Program-made: the position numbers and the translations under genes
The notes under the pieces: generated by a model
Databases searched by the model: none
Told to the model about the DNA's origin: nothing
What the model saw: the letters and a program-made list of their open reading frames with translations, nothing else
Assembly: GCF_036669915.1 (NCBI RefSeq)
Contig: NC_089318.1
Location: 14,077,628-14,141,627 of the forward strand
Reading direction: 5' to 3'
DNA: 64,000 nt
Origin: Pocillopora verrucosa
Taxonomy: Eukaryota; Cnidaria; Anthozoa; Scleractinia; Pocilloporidae
In this document: piece by piece, positions 1 through 12,575 of the stretch
How positions within the stretch are numbered: position 1 is the stretch's first letter
Layout: each line of letters starts with the position of its first letter

Positions 1-1020
1 GTCATTACAAGATTCACTGGGTCTCTCACTCAATTCTATGTGAAATATGTCAAGTGCCAAGTCACATTGATTACTTATTTTCCCCTGCTCAAACCTCTGC
101 CTGGGTAGCAATTAAAAGTTACCAATTTTCACTTATTCAATCATGTAGTCTGATTGTCCAGGTGAGAGTAGTCCTGAATTGGGCTATGTCTAACTCACAT
201 GACTCTGAAGGTAACTTCTGTTTAGGGTGTTCGACATCAGTTGGGACCAGGACCGCTCTAACCCGGACGATCAGGCCACATGATCTTCGTTATCTCTGGA
301 TTGAATCCATTCACTATATCTTAACTTAGCTCTGGCTACCAGCCAGACTCTGTACACCTTCAAGATTTCAGTTCACTGTAGCGAATAACTAATAGAAGTC
401 AGCATTTTGGCATAGCTAATAATATTTAATAGTAAAACACTTAAAGTCAGGTACTTATGAAATGGATCTGATTTTTGATTGAATGTCAGTATGTAGATAT
501 TAAAAGTTCAGCTTCTTAAAGTCTCTTTATTTTATAGTAGCATTGCTCTGGTTAACCAACTATGTTATGCGCATAGAGCACTTTCGGTTGAGCGTGTAAA
601 GTAATTCAAGATCACTTTTTTTTCTCTACTACGCTCAGTAATTGGTCCAGAAAGTCGGCTTTAAAACTAAGACCATGCGTGGCTTTGTCACCCGTGTTTT
701 CTCGCGCCCTGAACAGTTTGCATGTTTTTACTTTGCGTTCTTGTTGGCTCATTTTTCATAAACTTATATTTTCATTCGTTTAGATTACTTTGATTACTTT
801 GGTTTAATTTCACAACACTCTATAGAAGAGCCCTCTAAAAAATAACGAAATCAAAGGAAACAGCTAAACGACAAAAGTAAACTTTCGTCTGCAGCCGGCC
901 AACCACCTTTGACCCCTGAGTGGTTCCTACTTTTTTAAGCGTCACTCTGCCTTTCAGTGGAGGCCAGAAAAGGGCAAAACAAAATAAAACTAAAAGAAAA
1001 TTAGGTCTCTTCAAAGAAAC
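1..1020. other. Intergenic, no gene supported
   Basis: No ORF here has convincing coding character. The plus ORF at 54-329 is short and has no recognisable motif. The stretch around 560-720 has the look of an interspersed repeat, because a similar motif with 'gcatagagc' and 'agagcac' words recurs near 39840-39900. That similarity is by eye only. Confidence 0.4.
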
Positions 1021-1026
1021 TTTATT
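1021..1026 (-). promoter_or_regulatory. Polyadenylation signal AATAAA of paralogue A
   Basis: The plus-strand bases are tttatt, so the minus strand reads AATAAA. It sits 60 bases past the stop codon at 1086, a normal distance for a 3' end. This supports the exon ending at 1086 as the last exon of paralogue A. Confidence 0.55.
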
Positions 1027-1085
1027 CGGAAGAAGTGTCCTCATTCAACTAGCGTTTTCCTAAAACCCCCTAACCAAGAGCTATA

Positions 1086-3214
1086 TTAGTCCAGAGCAAA
1101 CAGATTGACTAGAAACGCACAGAAAAGCAAAACTAAGAGTGTTTCCTGGACGTTTTCACACACCCTGAGTACAATAGTTGCATAATCCTCATGGTAACTT
1201 TTACAATTACATTTTTGAATTTTCAACTTGCACTCTTCACATTTGATAAACGTCAGCCTTCTCATATCAATATGCTTCTTGACAGTTTCTGTGGTGGGCC
1301 ATTCTCCCTTTACAATTTGGGTGAGTGTTTTCTTGACAGCGAATTCCAGTTTCAATGCCAGTTTCCCTATTACTGAGGCGTCGTTGTGTAGCGAGTGCAA
1401 TTCCCGTTCCAGTTGAGGAATGGCCTTGAATTTTCTTGCCACTTCTTTCGCCTGCTGCTCTTTCCTCTCAACGACTTGAGCATCCTGATCATGATTTAGA
1501 CAAGTATTTTTGAAAGTTTGAAGTTAATTAGTTGCTTCTGTATTTTTCTTTAATTAGGAAATAATAAATGACACCACGAAGCTAAAACGCCTTAAGTTTA
1601 AAAAATTTTGAATCAACGGCTCAGCTGTTTGGGCATTTCGTTTCGTTAACTTCACTAGAGCATACTACATAAGCATGTCACAAGTAAGCGGTTGCTTTCC
1701 TTTCATTTTAAGCCCTTTAAAAGCGTTTTTCAGCATAGACCACTCCAACCAATGGCCAGTCATCGAATAACAGTACAAATCTTTCTATATGATAAGCTTT
1801 GAAAAGGATGCGATCCAACTCAATTTACTGCAAAAGCAGTGAGTGATATTGGATGCAAAAGATATAAGATATAAATGGGTCCTGATTCACAAGAAGGGGA
1901 ATGTAAGGTCAAAATTTTCCGGCCAGCTTCTGTGATATCGAATGAACTCACCGTGAAATCTCTGAAACGAAACCTAGCGACGTTTATCCTTGTTAAGGTA
2001 AGGTATTCGCTCAGTCCGTGTAACCAAGGACATAGGGCTGCTTCAATTGGGCGGTAGTCTAAATAGTCTTCATCTGGAGGAACGATGCCGCAATGTAGGT
2101 GCCACTTCCAGAAGCAGGGATGTACTTTTACTGAAAATTTGAAACACAGACATGTTCATTATTAAAAATGGGAGTTGGCTTTACTCTGAAAAATACGTGA
2201 TGGCTGATTTAAAATCTCTTCACGTGTGGTCTCCACTTACCAGGCTGTGCAAATTTCTTGATCCAATGAAATCCCGGGCTTTCATTGGACAAGACAATTG
2301 TGGGCACCAATCTTTTTTCCAATAGCATTTTATAAAATGCGGCCCACAGCTCGTCAGTGACGTAGTCATGACCACTGGTATGCAACCCGTACACGTACAA
2401 ACCAGCTTCAAAGAGCTTAACTTCGACATTCTCGATTTCCTCTCTGCGGCCTTTCTCCTCTTTGAACACAGTCAAGATCCTGTTGTCCACGGACAAAGCG
2501 CAAATCACAGGTTTCTCAGAGTGGAAACCGTTGGGGGCGTAACAACCTACAAATTGGAACGGTAGAAAGTGACATAATCTCTCCAAGAAGTCCCACCATC
2601 TTTCAAGCTCCCTTCTTCGTGAAGTCTTTTAAGACTTGCAATTAAAATCCTCCTTGGCAAGTCGAAGTGTGCCAAGTTTCCCTTCTACCCAGAAGCACTA
2701 ACAAAATCCACTTACTTTGAGTTACCAAAAATTAAAAAATTATGTCCTCGTCGTGGCACAGATTCTGATTTTATTCTTAGAAGAAATGCTTCAAGCCAAT
2801 TTGACGATTGTATTGTTCGTGGGTCGATTTTCAACAACTACGTTTCGTTTGACTTACTCATCATTACCAGATTCAGTTCATCACAACCGATTGGCATTGC
2901 GAGAAATACGAGTCACGGGTTCACTTTTTCAATGTGTAAATCCAGCTAAATTAGCATGCAAAAATAAAGAGATTTTCTGCATTTAGAGGTTAGCTGTCGT
3001 TTGGCATGCTATTTTTAAGCTAGATTCGGACGTTGAAAATTTAGACAGGAGATCGTTTTGAGTCTTTTTTTTTTTGTCAAGTTCTCTGAGACAAACTTAT
3101 GAAGTTACCTAACATTTTCATTCGCTTACCTGGAATTAACTCCGAGCAAAGTTTGATGTTTTCTAAAAATCGGTTTTCCCACACAGCCACCAGTTTTGTC
3201 TTCCCTTTTTCCGT
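1086..3214 (-). CDS. Paralogue A, exons 2-5 (3' end of giant uncharacterised protein)
   Basis: Four short exons follow the giant exon, and each has a GT donor and an AG acceptor. Exon 2 is 3130-3214 (85 nt, contains VAVWENRF and ends IPG). Exon 3 is 2241-2546 (306 nt, contains CYAPNGF, FKEEKGRREEIENVEV and ELWAAFYKMLLEKRLVP). Exon 4 is 1952-2130 (179 nt, contains FWKWHLHCGIVP and EDYLDY). Exon 5 is 1086-1484 and ends in a stop (contains KKHIDMRRLTF). Phases run 0, 1, 1, 0 and keep one frame throughout. The same four exons occur in paralogue B with the same phases, and exon 4 is exactly 179 nt in both, which is strong evidence that these are real coding exons. I recognise no family. The whole protein would be about 2,200 residues. 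The terminal-exon call is inferred from the stop and the downstream AATAAA. Confidence 0.75.
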
Positions 3215-4127
3215 CTTGGAAAGGAAACAGAAATTATCAAAGTACTTTAAACAAAGAATGCCTTTCTTTTAAGCAGCATATATATGTATGGCTGAGAAAC
3301 GAAGCCGCACCTTAAGAGCGATTCAATTACATATTCAGAAAATGTTAATCAGCGCATTTAATGTTAATCAGCGAATCAAGAGCGCTAAAATAATTGTGGG
3401 AAGCTATTTGTTTACCTCGAGTTCATCTTGCGTTAACCTGGTGCTTTCTAACTTCTCTTTTATTTTTTAAGTTAATGACGGGCCATAAAGTCTAGTTTAA
3501 GAATATTTAGTGAGAATGTTCATAAGCATCATATTTGACATACTGAAAGGAACAGGGTGCCTACCGGCTTACTGCCCAGGATAACTTTCCTGAAGGCTAG
3601 CCAATGAAATGACTGCAAGCCAGGTATATAATAAAGCACACGAAACCCACCTTATTTTTACAAGGCTTGTCAGTCTCTTTCTGGAAAATAAAGACAAGGT
3701 TTGTTATAACGTCAGCTTTAACTCAGGCAATCGTAGCCACCCTTTTAAAATGTTTTTGAAACGAACTGATTCCATGGCAGAAAAGTTTAAAAATGCATCT
3801 CAAGGAAACTGAACTTTTTCCTACCCTATCTACAGATCGGAGCATCTTCAAATCATTTGTGCGTTGTGGTAGATTATTCGTTCCATCATAACACCACAAC
3901 TTATTCGAAGGGCTATTGACGTGTACTATAGGGAGGTTTACAGGCTATCAAATCATAGCACCTCGTCCAAGCTGTCATAATCGTTCCTCCGTAAATGTTA
4001 CAATTTGCAATTTTAACCATTGGTAAAGAAAGTATTGCATACGATACTGGAATACGTTCCAAATTCCTAGCTTCCAAGCTGCGCTCGCAGTGTCTTTGAC
4101 AAAGTTAGCGTGAGTTATTTTACTTAC

Positions 4128-7100
4128 TCTCTTGTGGAATTTAGTCACCCTGGCACGATGTCGCTGCTCTTCACGAATTAGTTGCGTCGCGCGTCTGGTA
4201 ACGCCCTCACACTCAATCCGCCCACCAATTTCTTTTATAGCTGCCGCAACCTGCTTCTCCATTTGATCCAGCGAAGCTTGAATTCCAAAGAGATCTCTCG
4301 TGGGAAAGTCACAGTCATCGATCTTTATAGAGTGAATATTCAGCATGAAAAGCAGGTCCTTCCATTGGCTCCAATGAAGCCTGAGGACATTCGTTAGTTT
4401 CGTTTCATATCGTTTCTCACTTGGAAACTCACTCTTGCTGAGGAAACAAGAGAGTTCGAGAGAGGGCGAAGCCCAAAGGTCCTTAGAGTCCACTAAGTCT
4501 CCTTGGTTGTAGCCTGCTGCTTGAAATTGAGAAAGAAGAAGCTGATTTCTTGGAAATGATAGAATCTGAAGTCGAATCTCGTCCTGTAGCTTCTTTATCT
4601 GGGAATGATTTTTCTCATACGAGAATGAGAAAAGTGATTTAACAATCTTCATAGTGTTTGAAGCGAGGGTTGGTTTGTTGGCGATACCCGACAACCAGCG
4701 TCGCATTAATACCAGCATTGACTCATAAACTTTATTTGGGAGATTATGTGGCGGCAAAGTTGAACCTTTCAAGAATGGACCTGTCGAACTTAATTCGCTC
4801 TCTTGTCCCCGAAGTGCCTCGCCACAGTTTGGAAAACTGGATTGATTATCAGCGATTGTGGGTTGTTTGGCAAACAACTCATTGAAAAGGGCCTCAAGTG
4901 TCTTGCGGAGGATACTGTAGGGATTTCTACTTTTGGTTTCATCTTTTGCAATTTTGGGTTCGTCGTTTGTGTCTTCTGTTTTATCTGCCGTCTTTTCTCC
5001 CTCGTTTTCTTCCATGTTCTCGGTTCTGGCTTCTACCTCTTTTTCTTCTTTCCTTTTTGAGTTGCTTACTGTCGTATTGGTTTGCTCTTTTTCTCTTTTG
5101 GTTACGTCTCCTCTCTTTTTGGATTTGTCCTCTGCCGTATTTGTTTTGTCTTCTTCCTGTTGTTGTTTGTCCTCTAACTGTTTGGTTCTGTTTTTTGTAT
5201 CGCTGACTTCATCTTCTTCCTTCTTGAATTTTTCCATATGACTCTTGCACAGCTTGTTACAAGCCTGGACCACAATTCTCTCAACAACAGCATCGGTGAC
5301 AGTTTTTTCAGACATTTGGAGCTTCAATATGTGAATTAATTCGCTGAGAAATCTAGCCAGTCGAAGGTGTTCCTTGATCAAAGGGTTTGGTGATTCTTCT
5401 TCCTGCAAATGCGTTTCTCGAAAGCCGTTTCCTGAAAATAAGCATCTTTTGATATTCTCAGAGGAATTTTTAACGAGCTGCAGGGACGAGGGATTGAGGT
5501 CAAGAACTGCATCAACATCACGCAGAGAAAAATTCTCCTTGGGCGTGAAGAGGAAAAACACACACCATTTGTCAATCACGTGGGCAGGGTGTCCGTCCGC
5601 CGTCATCAACCTACGCCAGTTTGAAAGCCGATCAAGGCCGTAATTTAAAACATCTAGGCTGTGTAAATCGGTTAGCCATTCGAGTTTGTCTAGCAAAACT
5701 TTAGAACTATCTCTGTAAACCCGGCCGCACGCTTCTAGCATTGACCAAACAAAGTCTTTGCACAAGGGGTTTATAAGCAATCCTTCCGTTTCGATGCGCC
5801 TCTTTACTTCCTCCAGCAACTTTTGTGCTTCATTTCTCTCCAAAGTCCACAGAGGAAAAATCGTTGCAATCGTAGTTGCAGCTTGAAGGTCTCTTCTGGC
5901 CAGTTGTAGAAGATCAAAGGTTATTTGAAACGGTAAGAACTTTTGAAGAATGCAAAGGAGTGACTCCAGCTGGGGTTTAAGACCACGAAAACAGGATGTT
6001 GTACGTGGGAAAAGGGGCATTCCGGGAAACTGACAGCTACTTCTCAGGATGTCTTGTAATATTGAAATAATGGCAACCTGAATATTAAGATGCCCCTCCT
6101 TGTCCAGGCTTTGGGCGTTCCATCCACATGATCCAAATATAACCTCAGAACATTGAAGGACGTGGTGCTGACTAAGGCCCTTGCGGATTTCATTGTCGAA
6201 CCAGAAAGGTACAACCTCAAAGTACGGTGCCTTTTCCAAGCAGTAGAGGAAAAACCCTGCCACATTATCACAAGCTGAAGAATCGTCTGAAGGTTTGCAG
6301 ACTTCATCTGGACAAGCTAAGCATTCGCTAGCAAACAAAGAATTCCAAAGCTTAACTGCAATATCACAGAGGTTTATATCATCACCTCGGAGACGTCTTA
6401 ACTGTTTCATCATTTTTTCTGCAATTTTACCTGGAGTCAAGAGAGACGCTGGTGTTAAAGCCTTAGATTTTTGTTCAAATGAACATTGGGTGGCACTACT
6501 GAACTTTGTACGGCTCCGGAAATCGTCTTTGTTTTTTGATTCGTCGTTCCGAGGAGGTAAAGGCAGTGAGTGACCATCCTGTATTTGCGAACCAGAACCT
6601 GCATACGGGCTGAAACAAGTCAGACGGTGAACACCTGGGTAACAGCAAGAGAGGTGGAAGCACAGGGCAACATCTTCGCCTGACAAAGAGGAATGGAGAG
6701 CAAGCCACTCTAGGTCGCAAGTAATAGTGCTGCCACGCTCAAAGGTACCTGGATTTTCCATAGCCTCTTTAACTATTCGTGTTTCCAGGTCTTTGACGCG
6801 TTCAATTAGTTCGTGTATTTGATCCGTGGCCTCAAGCGTTCCTTTTCCATTCCTACTACTTTCGTAGGTTTTCCAAAGGATATGAGGAATTTCATACCTT
6901 GCACACACGCTTGAGTCGCAAGCAGTTTCCCACCGGGAAGAAACCAGTGCAATAAAGGCCAATCTCTCTTTTGGGGCTACGTTGTTTTCAACAAGGTAAG
7001 AAAAGATAGAAACAGCAAGAGGCATCAGTTGTGAGTCAAATTTACAGAGTAGTTCTTCTGCTTCTTTTAGGAGACGAACTACCTCAATGGCTGAGCTGGA

Positions 7101-9797
7101 AACCTTGATAGTTGATTCCAATAGTAATAACATATGCTCCAGGAATGCTTGCTTTGCAACTCTAAAGGAGGCAATACAATCGTATATCTTGCCAACATCA
7201 TCTATGTTTGAACAAAGAACGGAACACATTGATTTTGACGGCGTCGAAGGAATACTTCCAAGGCGTTCCACCATTCCAGGACTTTCAATGATGGTTGCAA
7301 TGAGCTCAAAGTCCAAATGCTTCATTTTATCTGATTGGCAGATCTTGCAGCTAAGCGGAATCACATTCATGAGTGCACAGGGTAAGGTATTTCCAGTAAG
7401 AAGCCATGGTTTTCTTTGCACCAGGATTAAAAGTTTTCGGATCAACCTAAGCTTCGCCTCTGTTGTTAAGACATCAGACTGCACAATGATTTTCAGAGCA
7501 TCAACCAAGTTTCCGACAGGGGCTTGAGGTAATGGTTCTCTATTACCTCTCTTGGGCGAATTTCTCAACAAAAAAATGACTTTAGAAAACACCAGCCTTA
7601 ACTCAAAATACAGTAACAATGCTTCGAAGGGGGAGTTAAATCCCTTTGCCCTTGCAAAAACCGGCAAGCAACAATGCGAGTCAACCTTCTCATTAAAGAT
7701 GCCGACTGCTAATAGTCCAGCTACGACGACATTCCAAATGGTCATCACATCGACTGACACACCATCATCAAATTGTAGGTCAGTCATTTTCCGATGGTGA
7801 ATGCTAAAGACCTCACTGAGGGGTTTCGAACCGTTCAAAGTTTCAAAAATTGCTGAGAAAAGAATGTCAAAATACTCTTGAGCTCTTTCTTTGACAATTG
7901 TTGTAGCTGAGGTTACTACTCTTAAAACATATCCGCAGCATGATAGGTCATCCTTTGAATTCCTTGAATGCCTCAATATTCGAACTATATTATCAGTCTT
8001 CATGCTCGTAAGCGGAGATTTGGCCAGATCCATAATGAGCTGAAATGTTTTAGATCTAGTTTGTTTTTTCAGAAGCTTGTGTTTGAAACTCAATTGATTC
8101 AGTGTCTCTAACAGTTCGGAGAAGACTTGCTGATTACTGTCAAGGCTCTGACTGGACGTAGATACTTTAGATACAAAAGCTACAATGATGTCTTTTTCGT
8201 TCTCGTCGAGATGAGTGGAAAAGTTTACAACTTCCTTAAAGAAAGTTTCCTTGTATTCTAAGGACAAACCTTTGCATAAGCACAAAGATTTGATGATTTC
8301 ACAGGAAAATTGATCGCATCTTTCTGTACGATTGAAGCAACGCACGAAAAGGGCAACCATGTTTCCTTTCGCATCCTCGCTAAAGTCAACTTCTTGTGAA
8401 ATCCATTTTAAAAAAGAATAGGCTAATCGCTTGAATTCATCCAATACTCTAGGTACTCCAGGCAAAGGATGGATTAAAAGCAGCTTGAAAATATTCACAA
8501 TATACCCCAAGAGCCGTTCAGCTTTTTCTTGTAAGCGGTTTACTCTTTCAGTTGATCGTTTATCAAAGAGTCCTATGAAGAGGTTTAGCAATTTTTTAAG
8601 CTCCGCTTTTTCCAGATCATTCGGAAATACGTCAATCCAAAATCTGAGAATTCTTGTGACTAGACTACCGTCGGGAATTTCATGCAGCAGTTGTTTGATT
8701 GATTGGAAGCATTGTACTCTGTGGGTTGGATATTGTCTAGGCTCTTTACATTCTCTGAGAAAAAAAATGTTACACACCTCTGCTAAGTCGGCATCGTTAA
8801 CCTTTTTCCACGAGAAGATTTTCAATGAGGTAGCTGTCATCTCGTAGCCGTCTCTGAAAATATCGTACATGTGTTTAAAGAAAACATCACGTCGTTCTTC
8901 CTCACAGCCAAGATCAACTTGCTCTCCTTTTTTTTCAAGTTCCTGTAAGACAACTACCATATGGAAAAGAGGAGATATGGTGCCCGGTAATGGTTTATAA
9001 AGTGGATCTTCCCTGGCTAAACGAAGAATGAATGCAACATCCCCTTCCGTCGTTAATTGAAGGAGATCACCCCAGTTTTTGAAGGAAATCGCAGGGATCA
9101 AGTCATCAAAAGGTGCCTGTAAGTTAGGAAAAAACGTCTTCACAAGTTCCGAGTTAGGTTTGTGTTTGGAATCTGCCCGGGCAAACCTAGATGCTTGAGA
9201 GATTATATCCACAATATCTTCCGCGCAATAGTCCCTTGCCTCTAAAATTGCAATTAGGTCTTCGAAGAGATCCGCGGTACTTTTAATGCTGCAGTAATTT
9301 TTCTTCTGAGAATCCAAAGCGGGAAAAGTAAGTTTTCCTTCTTGGAGAATCTGCATAAGCTCGAGTAGCATCAAAACAATTTTTGTCGAAAAGTAGTGCT
9401 TCTTTGAATCAGAGGGAAAGCAGAATTTAACAGTCCTGATAAACACCTCAAATGATACTCTATTGGACCTGATGGGGGAACAATTACAAAATTGAGAGCA
9501 AATTTCAAAAAGTGTCACTAACTCTGTAGTAGATTGCTGAGGCTCTTTAAGTGAATCTTGAAGACGAGAGGCCGCCCATGTATTGAAAACTTGAATGATG
9601 TGATATCCTTGAAGACATTGTAGGTTTTCAAAAAATAAATCCTTTTGTTTTGCGGCTTTGAAGGTTAGGGAATGTAATCTTCCAAGGGCTGCTTCCAGGT
9701 CATTGACAGCTTCTTTAGAGAGATTCGGGCTATTTTTGCAAATATTCTCTTTTTGTTCCTTGATTTTCTCATGCACCAAGTCGCTTTTGGTCGCCAT
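4128..9797 (-). CDS. Paralogue A, giant first coding exon of an uncharacterised helical protein (about 1,890 codons)
   Basis: One uninterrupted reading frame starts at ATGGCGACC (9797) and runs to a canonical donor, GTAAGT, just below 4128. The open frame continues into the intron and stops at 3975, but that tail is not shared with paralogue B, so I end the exon at the donor. The protein is rich in Leu, Lys and Glu and reads as a long alpha-solenoid-like scaffold. No signal peptide, membrane helix or catalytic motif is evident. Residues about 1520-1620 are a Lys/Glu/Asp/Thr-rich, probably disordered or coiled-coil linker that paralogue B lacks. Blocks conserved with B include LQGYHIIQVFN near residue 65, FCFPSD near 130, a TCDLEWL block near 1025, and a C-terminal block around LMRRWLSGI. 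Function is unknown. I considered an RNF213-like giant ligase, but no AAA, RING or carbohydrate-binding motif is visible, so I do not assign it. An upstream non-coding or short first exon is possible. Confidence 0.85.
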
Positions 9798-11269
9798 CGT
9801 AGCCGGTTGGTTTCCTTATATCTGTAATAGTCACGAACAACTGAAATGTAAAGGGAAAAGTTCTCTGCTTACTCCTTTTCTTTCGCTGAAAATTTGAAAT
9901 TTCTGCTGACAAAGGTCAACAAAAGTCCTAAAATATGGCTTGTAACAAGAGATCGAGTCCCGAGCTTGATCCGTTCTTGTTCCCGTGATCACTCTATCAC
10001 TCGAGTAAATATGGACAAATAGGACAAATCGATGCCAGTGCCCGCACAAGCAAGCAACCATATGGGAACAGTCAAAATTGCATTCAGCGATACCCACAAT
10101 TTATAATACCCGTTGCCTTAACGAATCGAGCGGACGAGTTATTATATTCAAGTTTTGACATGTATGGCAAACAGTGCGTGTTATGTTTCAGTGATTATTT
10201 CATCAGCCATCACAATGCTTTGGAATGTTTCCCAAAGTTTGGTCTTTTGTTCAAAGATTCATAGTTTTCGTGTACGATTCAAAATAATCTTACCGCATTG
10301 AAGCTTAGTGAAGTGATCAAATTAATACCTGCTCGATTTAATTACAGTATATTATTTTACAGTCACGCAGATGGTTCAAACGATTGACTTTAATTAATTT
10401 GTACCTTGTTATTGTTCTTGACAAGCTCAAACAAATGAAAAGGTTAAGCTACTCAAATAGTCCTTTTCAAGACTCATTCTACACGAGAGAACATGAGCTC
10501 TACTGAGCCAAGAAGCCTTCTGGATCGTTATTTGTCTCGGCCTCAAACACGGTTACCCTGATCGAAACCTGTGTCATGATTTGAAATTTTTATTATCTCA
10601 TTGAACAAACACAATTTTTTTTTAGAATCCAGAATAATCAGACTTTTCGAGTATAGAAGGAAAAAGGCGAGGCAGAAAATGGAAATCATTGCTAAACTGT
10701 TTAGTTCACGTAAGATTTACATATGATGCGAAAGTACAATATTTCAACTCTATTCCTCTGTCATAATCATGTAATGTTCAACTTTCATACTTATAATCGT
10801 TGCTTAAGTTATGTTAGGGCTTACATAATCCTGTAAAAGACAACTCTCAGCGCAGCAAATCGTTTTGATTTCGTATCCTGCCAAAGAGGAATCTTGAGAG
10901 TGAATCGATCGACTTCCATTGAATGTTATATCATCGATAGATTTAACTGAATTATTTCTCTATGTAATCATTTCGATGCACTCGATGTCCGCAGCGTATC
11001 TAGATCTGGAAGAGTCTTTGTTTTTGTGAAGGCTGAACTTTTCATCGCGTAAGAGATTTCGTTGTGCCAATTCAAAATTTCATGAATAAATGCTACGCTA
11101 CCCTAAAGAAATGTTGTTGATAAATTTGACATACCAGACTGGGTAATTCCTTCGACACTTTCGATGCTATTCACCAGCTGTGACACTATTTTTCTTCAAA
11201 TACATCATTAGTTGATAACACGACCATGGAGCTAAGAAGATTCTTACTTTTCCTTCCCTTGATTAAGTG

Positions 11270-11545
11270 AATAGCTCAGTTGTATTTGGGAACGGCTTCG
11301 TTAGCGTTTTCAATATATGCATCGTCGGCGTTTTCGATATTTGCTTCGTAAGCATTTTCGATATTTGCTTCGAAAGCGTTTCTAATTCCGGGAAAAAACC
11401 CCCAGGTTTCTCGGAAAAACGAAAACAAAGGTCTCTCATAAGTGACCTCTGTGTCCCCGATCGCTTTTAAAGTAAGCAAAATCCGACCGCAAAAGAAAAG
11501 AAAAATACGGATAAACACACAAAAAGTATCCTATGTCTTTTTCCC
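11270..11545 (+). repeat. Dispersed repeat, copy 1
   Basis: This stretch aligns by eye with 12330-12575 in the same orientation. Shared order of words: tagctcagt, gggaacg/ggaaacg, tcggcgttttcgat, aacgaaaacaaa, ctctgt.tcc, cgaccg.aaaa, and aca.aaa.tgtatc. The copies are clearly diverged. No TIR or coding capacity is visible, so the element class is unknown. Confidence 0.6.
11296..11381 (+). repeat. 24-bp tandem repeat, about 3.6 units
   Basis: Units of exactly 24 bases start at 11296, 11320 and 11344, with a partial fourth at 11368. Each has the pattern cttcgt.agcgttttcgatatttg with a few substitutions. The array is nested in the dispersed repeat copy 1. Copy 2 of that repeat (12330-12575) has only about two degenerate units, so the array probably expanded locally. 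Confidence 0.8.
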
Positions 11546-12329
11546 CCCGTGTTTACATGGCCTTATCTAAACACGAGGGGTTGGGAGAATTAATTCGAGG
11601 TTGTTAAAACTTGTTACGCAAATCCGAGACGCACTTTAGAATTTGCGTAACTCTCGAGAGTTTTCTATTGCTTTTATGAAACATTTCTCAAAAATAATTC
11701 AACAAATGACGATAAGTGACGACAAAAACCATGTCTACATACTCTCATCTTAGGACATTTATCGACCAGTGTCAGCGAATCTTCCAAACGTTACCATAGA
11801 GCACTACCGATGAAAAAAATAATGATAATAACTGAAAGAAAACGATGACAATTCATTCAACAGTCCGATTTCGCTCCGTCTAAAAATTGGAATAGTCTTT
11901 GTTTTCAGATGAATTCAAGATATGTCATCAAATGCTGTACATTTACGTCATGTGAACTTGGAAAAAATTTGTCAATTAGAATAAAATCAAGGTACAGTAA
12001 ATCAGGAGAAATTTTTGCTATTTTCTCTTTATTAAACTTGCTTGATGGTTAGTTGAGTATTTTAAAGTTTTTTTTCTGTGGTTAAAACAAGGAAAAAATT
12101 AATTCAAATAACCGATGAAAATAATTGTAAAAAAGACAGTGAAAAGCATGAATTGATAATAGTTTTGTAAGATCACAATTTTTTTGTGTTTACGCTTTTC
12201 TCTACAATTTTTTCTTACTTACGTTTCTATTTATTAATGTGCCTATTATGTCTACAGTAATTAGTGCACTAATGTTATATGTCCCTTTGCGCTATACGTA
12301 TTGTAAATTAAATGTCTTAGTTAAGGTTT

Positions 12330-12575
12330 GTAGCTCAGTCTTTTTGGAAACGAATTTGTAAGCGGTTTCGAAACATGCTTTGTCGGCGTTTTCGATGAAG
12401 TTTTGTAAGCGTTTATAATGCTGAGGAAAAATCCGTATCTCTGAAAACGAAAACAAACGTATCTCGTAATTGATCTCTCTGTCTCCAATTTCAGTTACAC
12501 AAAACGAAATTCGACCGAAAAAGCGGCAAACGGATGGAACACATAAAATGTATCATTTGCCTTTCTTACCAATAT
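12330..12575 (+). repeat. Dispersed repeat, copy 2
   Basis: Diverged direct copy of 11270-11545. It shares the tagctcagt start, tcggcgttttcgat, the ctgaaaacgaaaacaaa block and the cgaccgaaaaa block. It lacks the expanded 24-base array of copy 1. Confidence 0.6.

Noticed and set aside
3975-4127. The tail of the 1,940-codon frame as coding sequence of paralogue A
   Set aside because: A canonical GTAAGT donor precedes it at a position conserved with paralogue B, and the tails of A and B are unrelated after that point.
4898-5241. Two plus-strand ORFs rich in Ser, Leu and Phe, 102 codons each
   Set aside because: They are the antisense of the Lys/Glu-rich linker of paralogue A, whose codon bias keeps the opposite strand open.
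1086-9797. Assignment of the giant protein to RNF213 or another known giant ATPase or ligase
   Set aside because: No Walker motifs, RING cysteines or carbohydrate-binding motif are visible, and the predicted protein ends at about 2,200 residues. The resemblance is only in size and helical character.
11296-11381. CRISPR array
   Set aside because: Units are directly abutting with no spacers, in a eukaryotic context.
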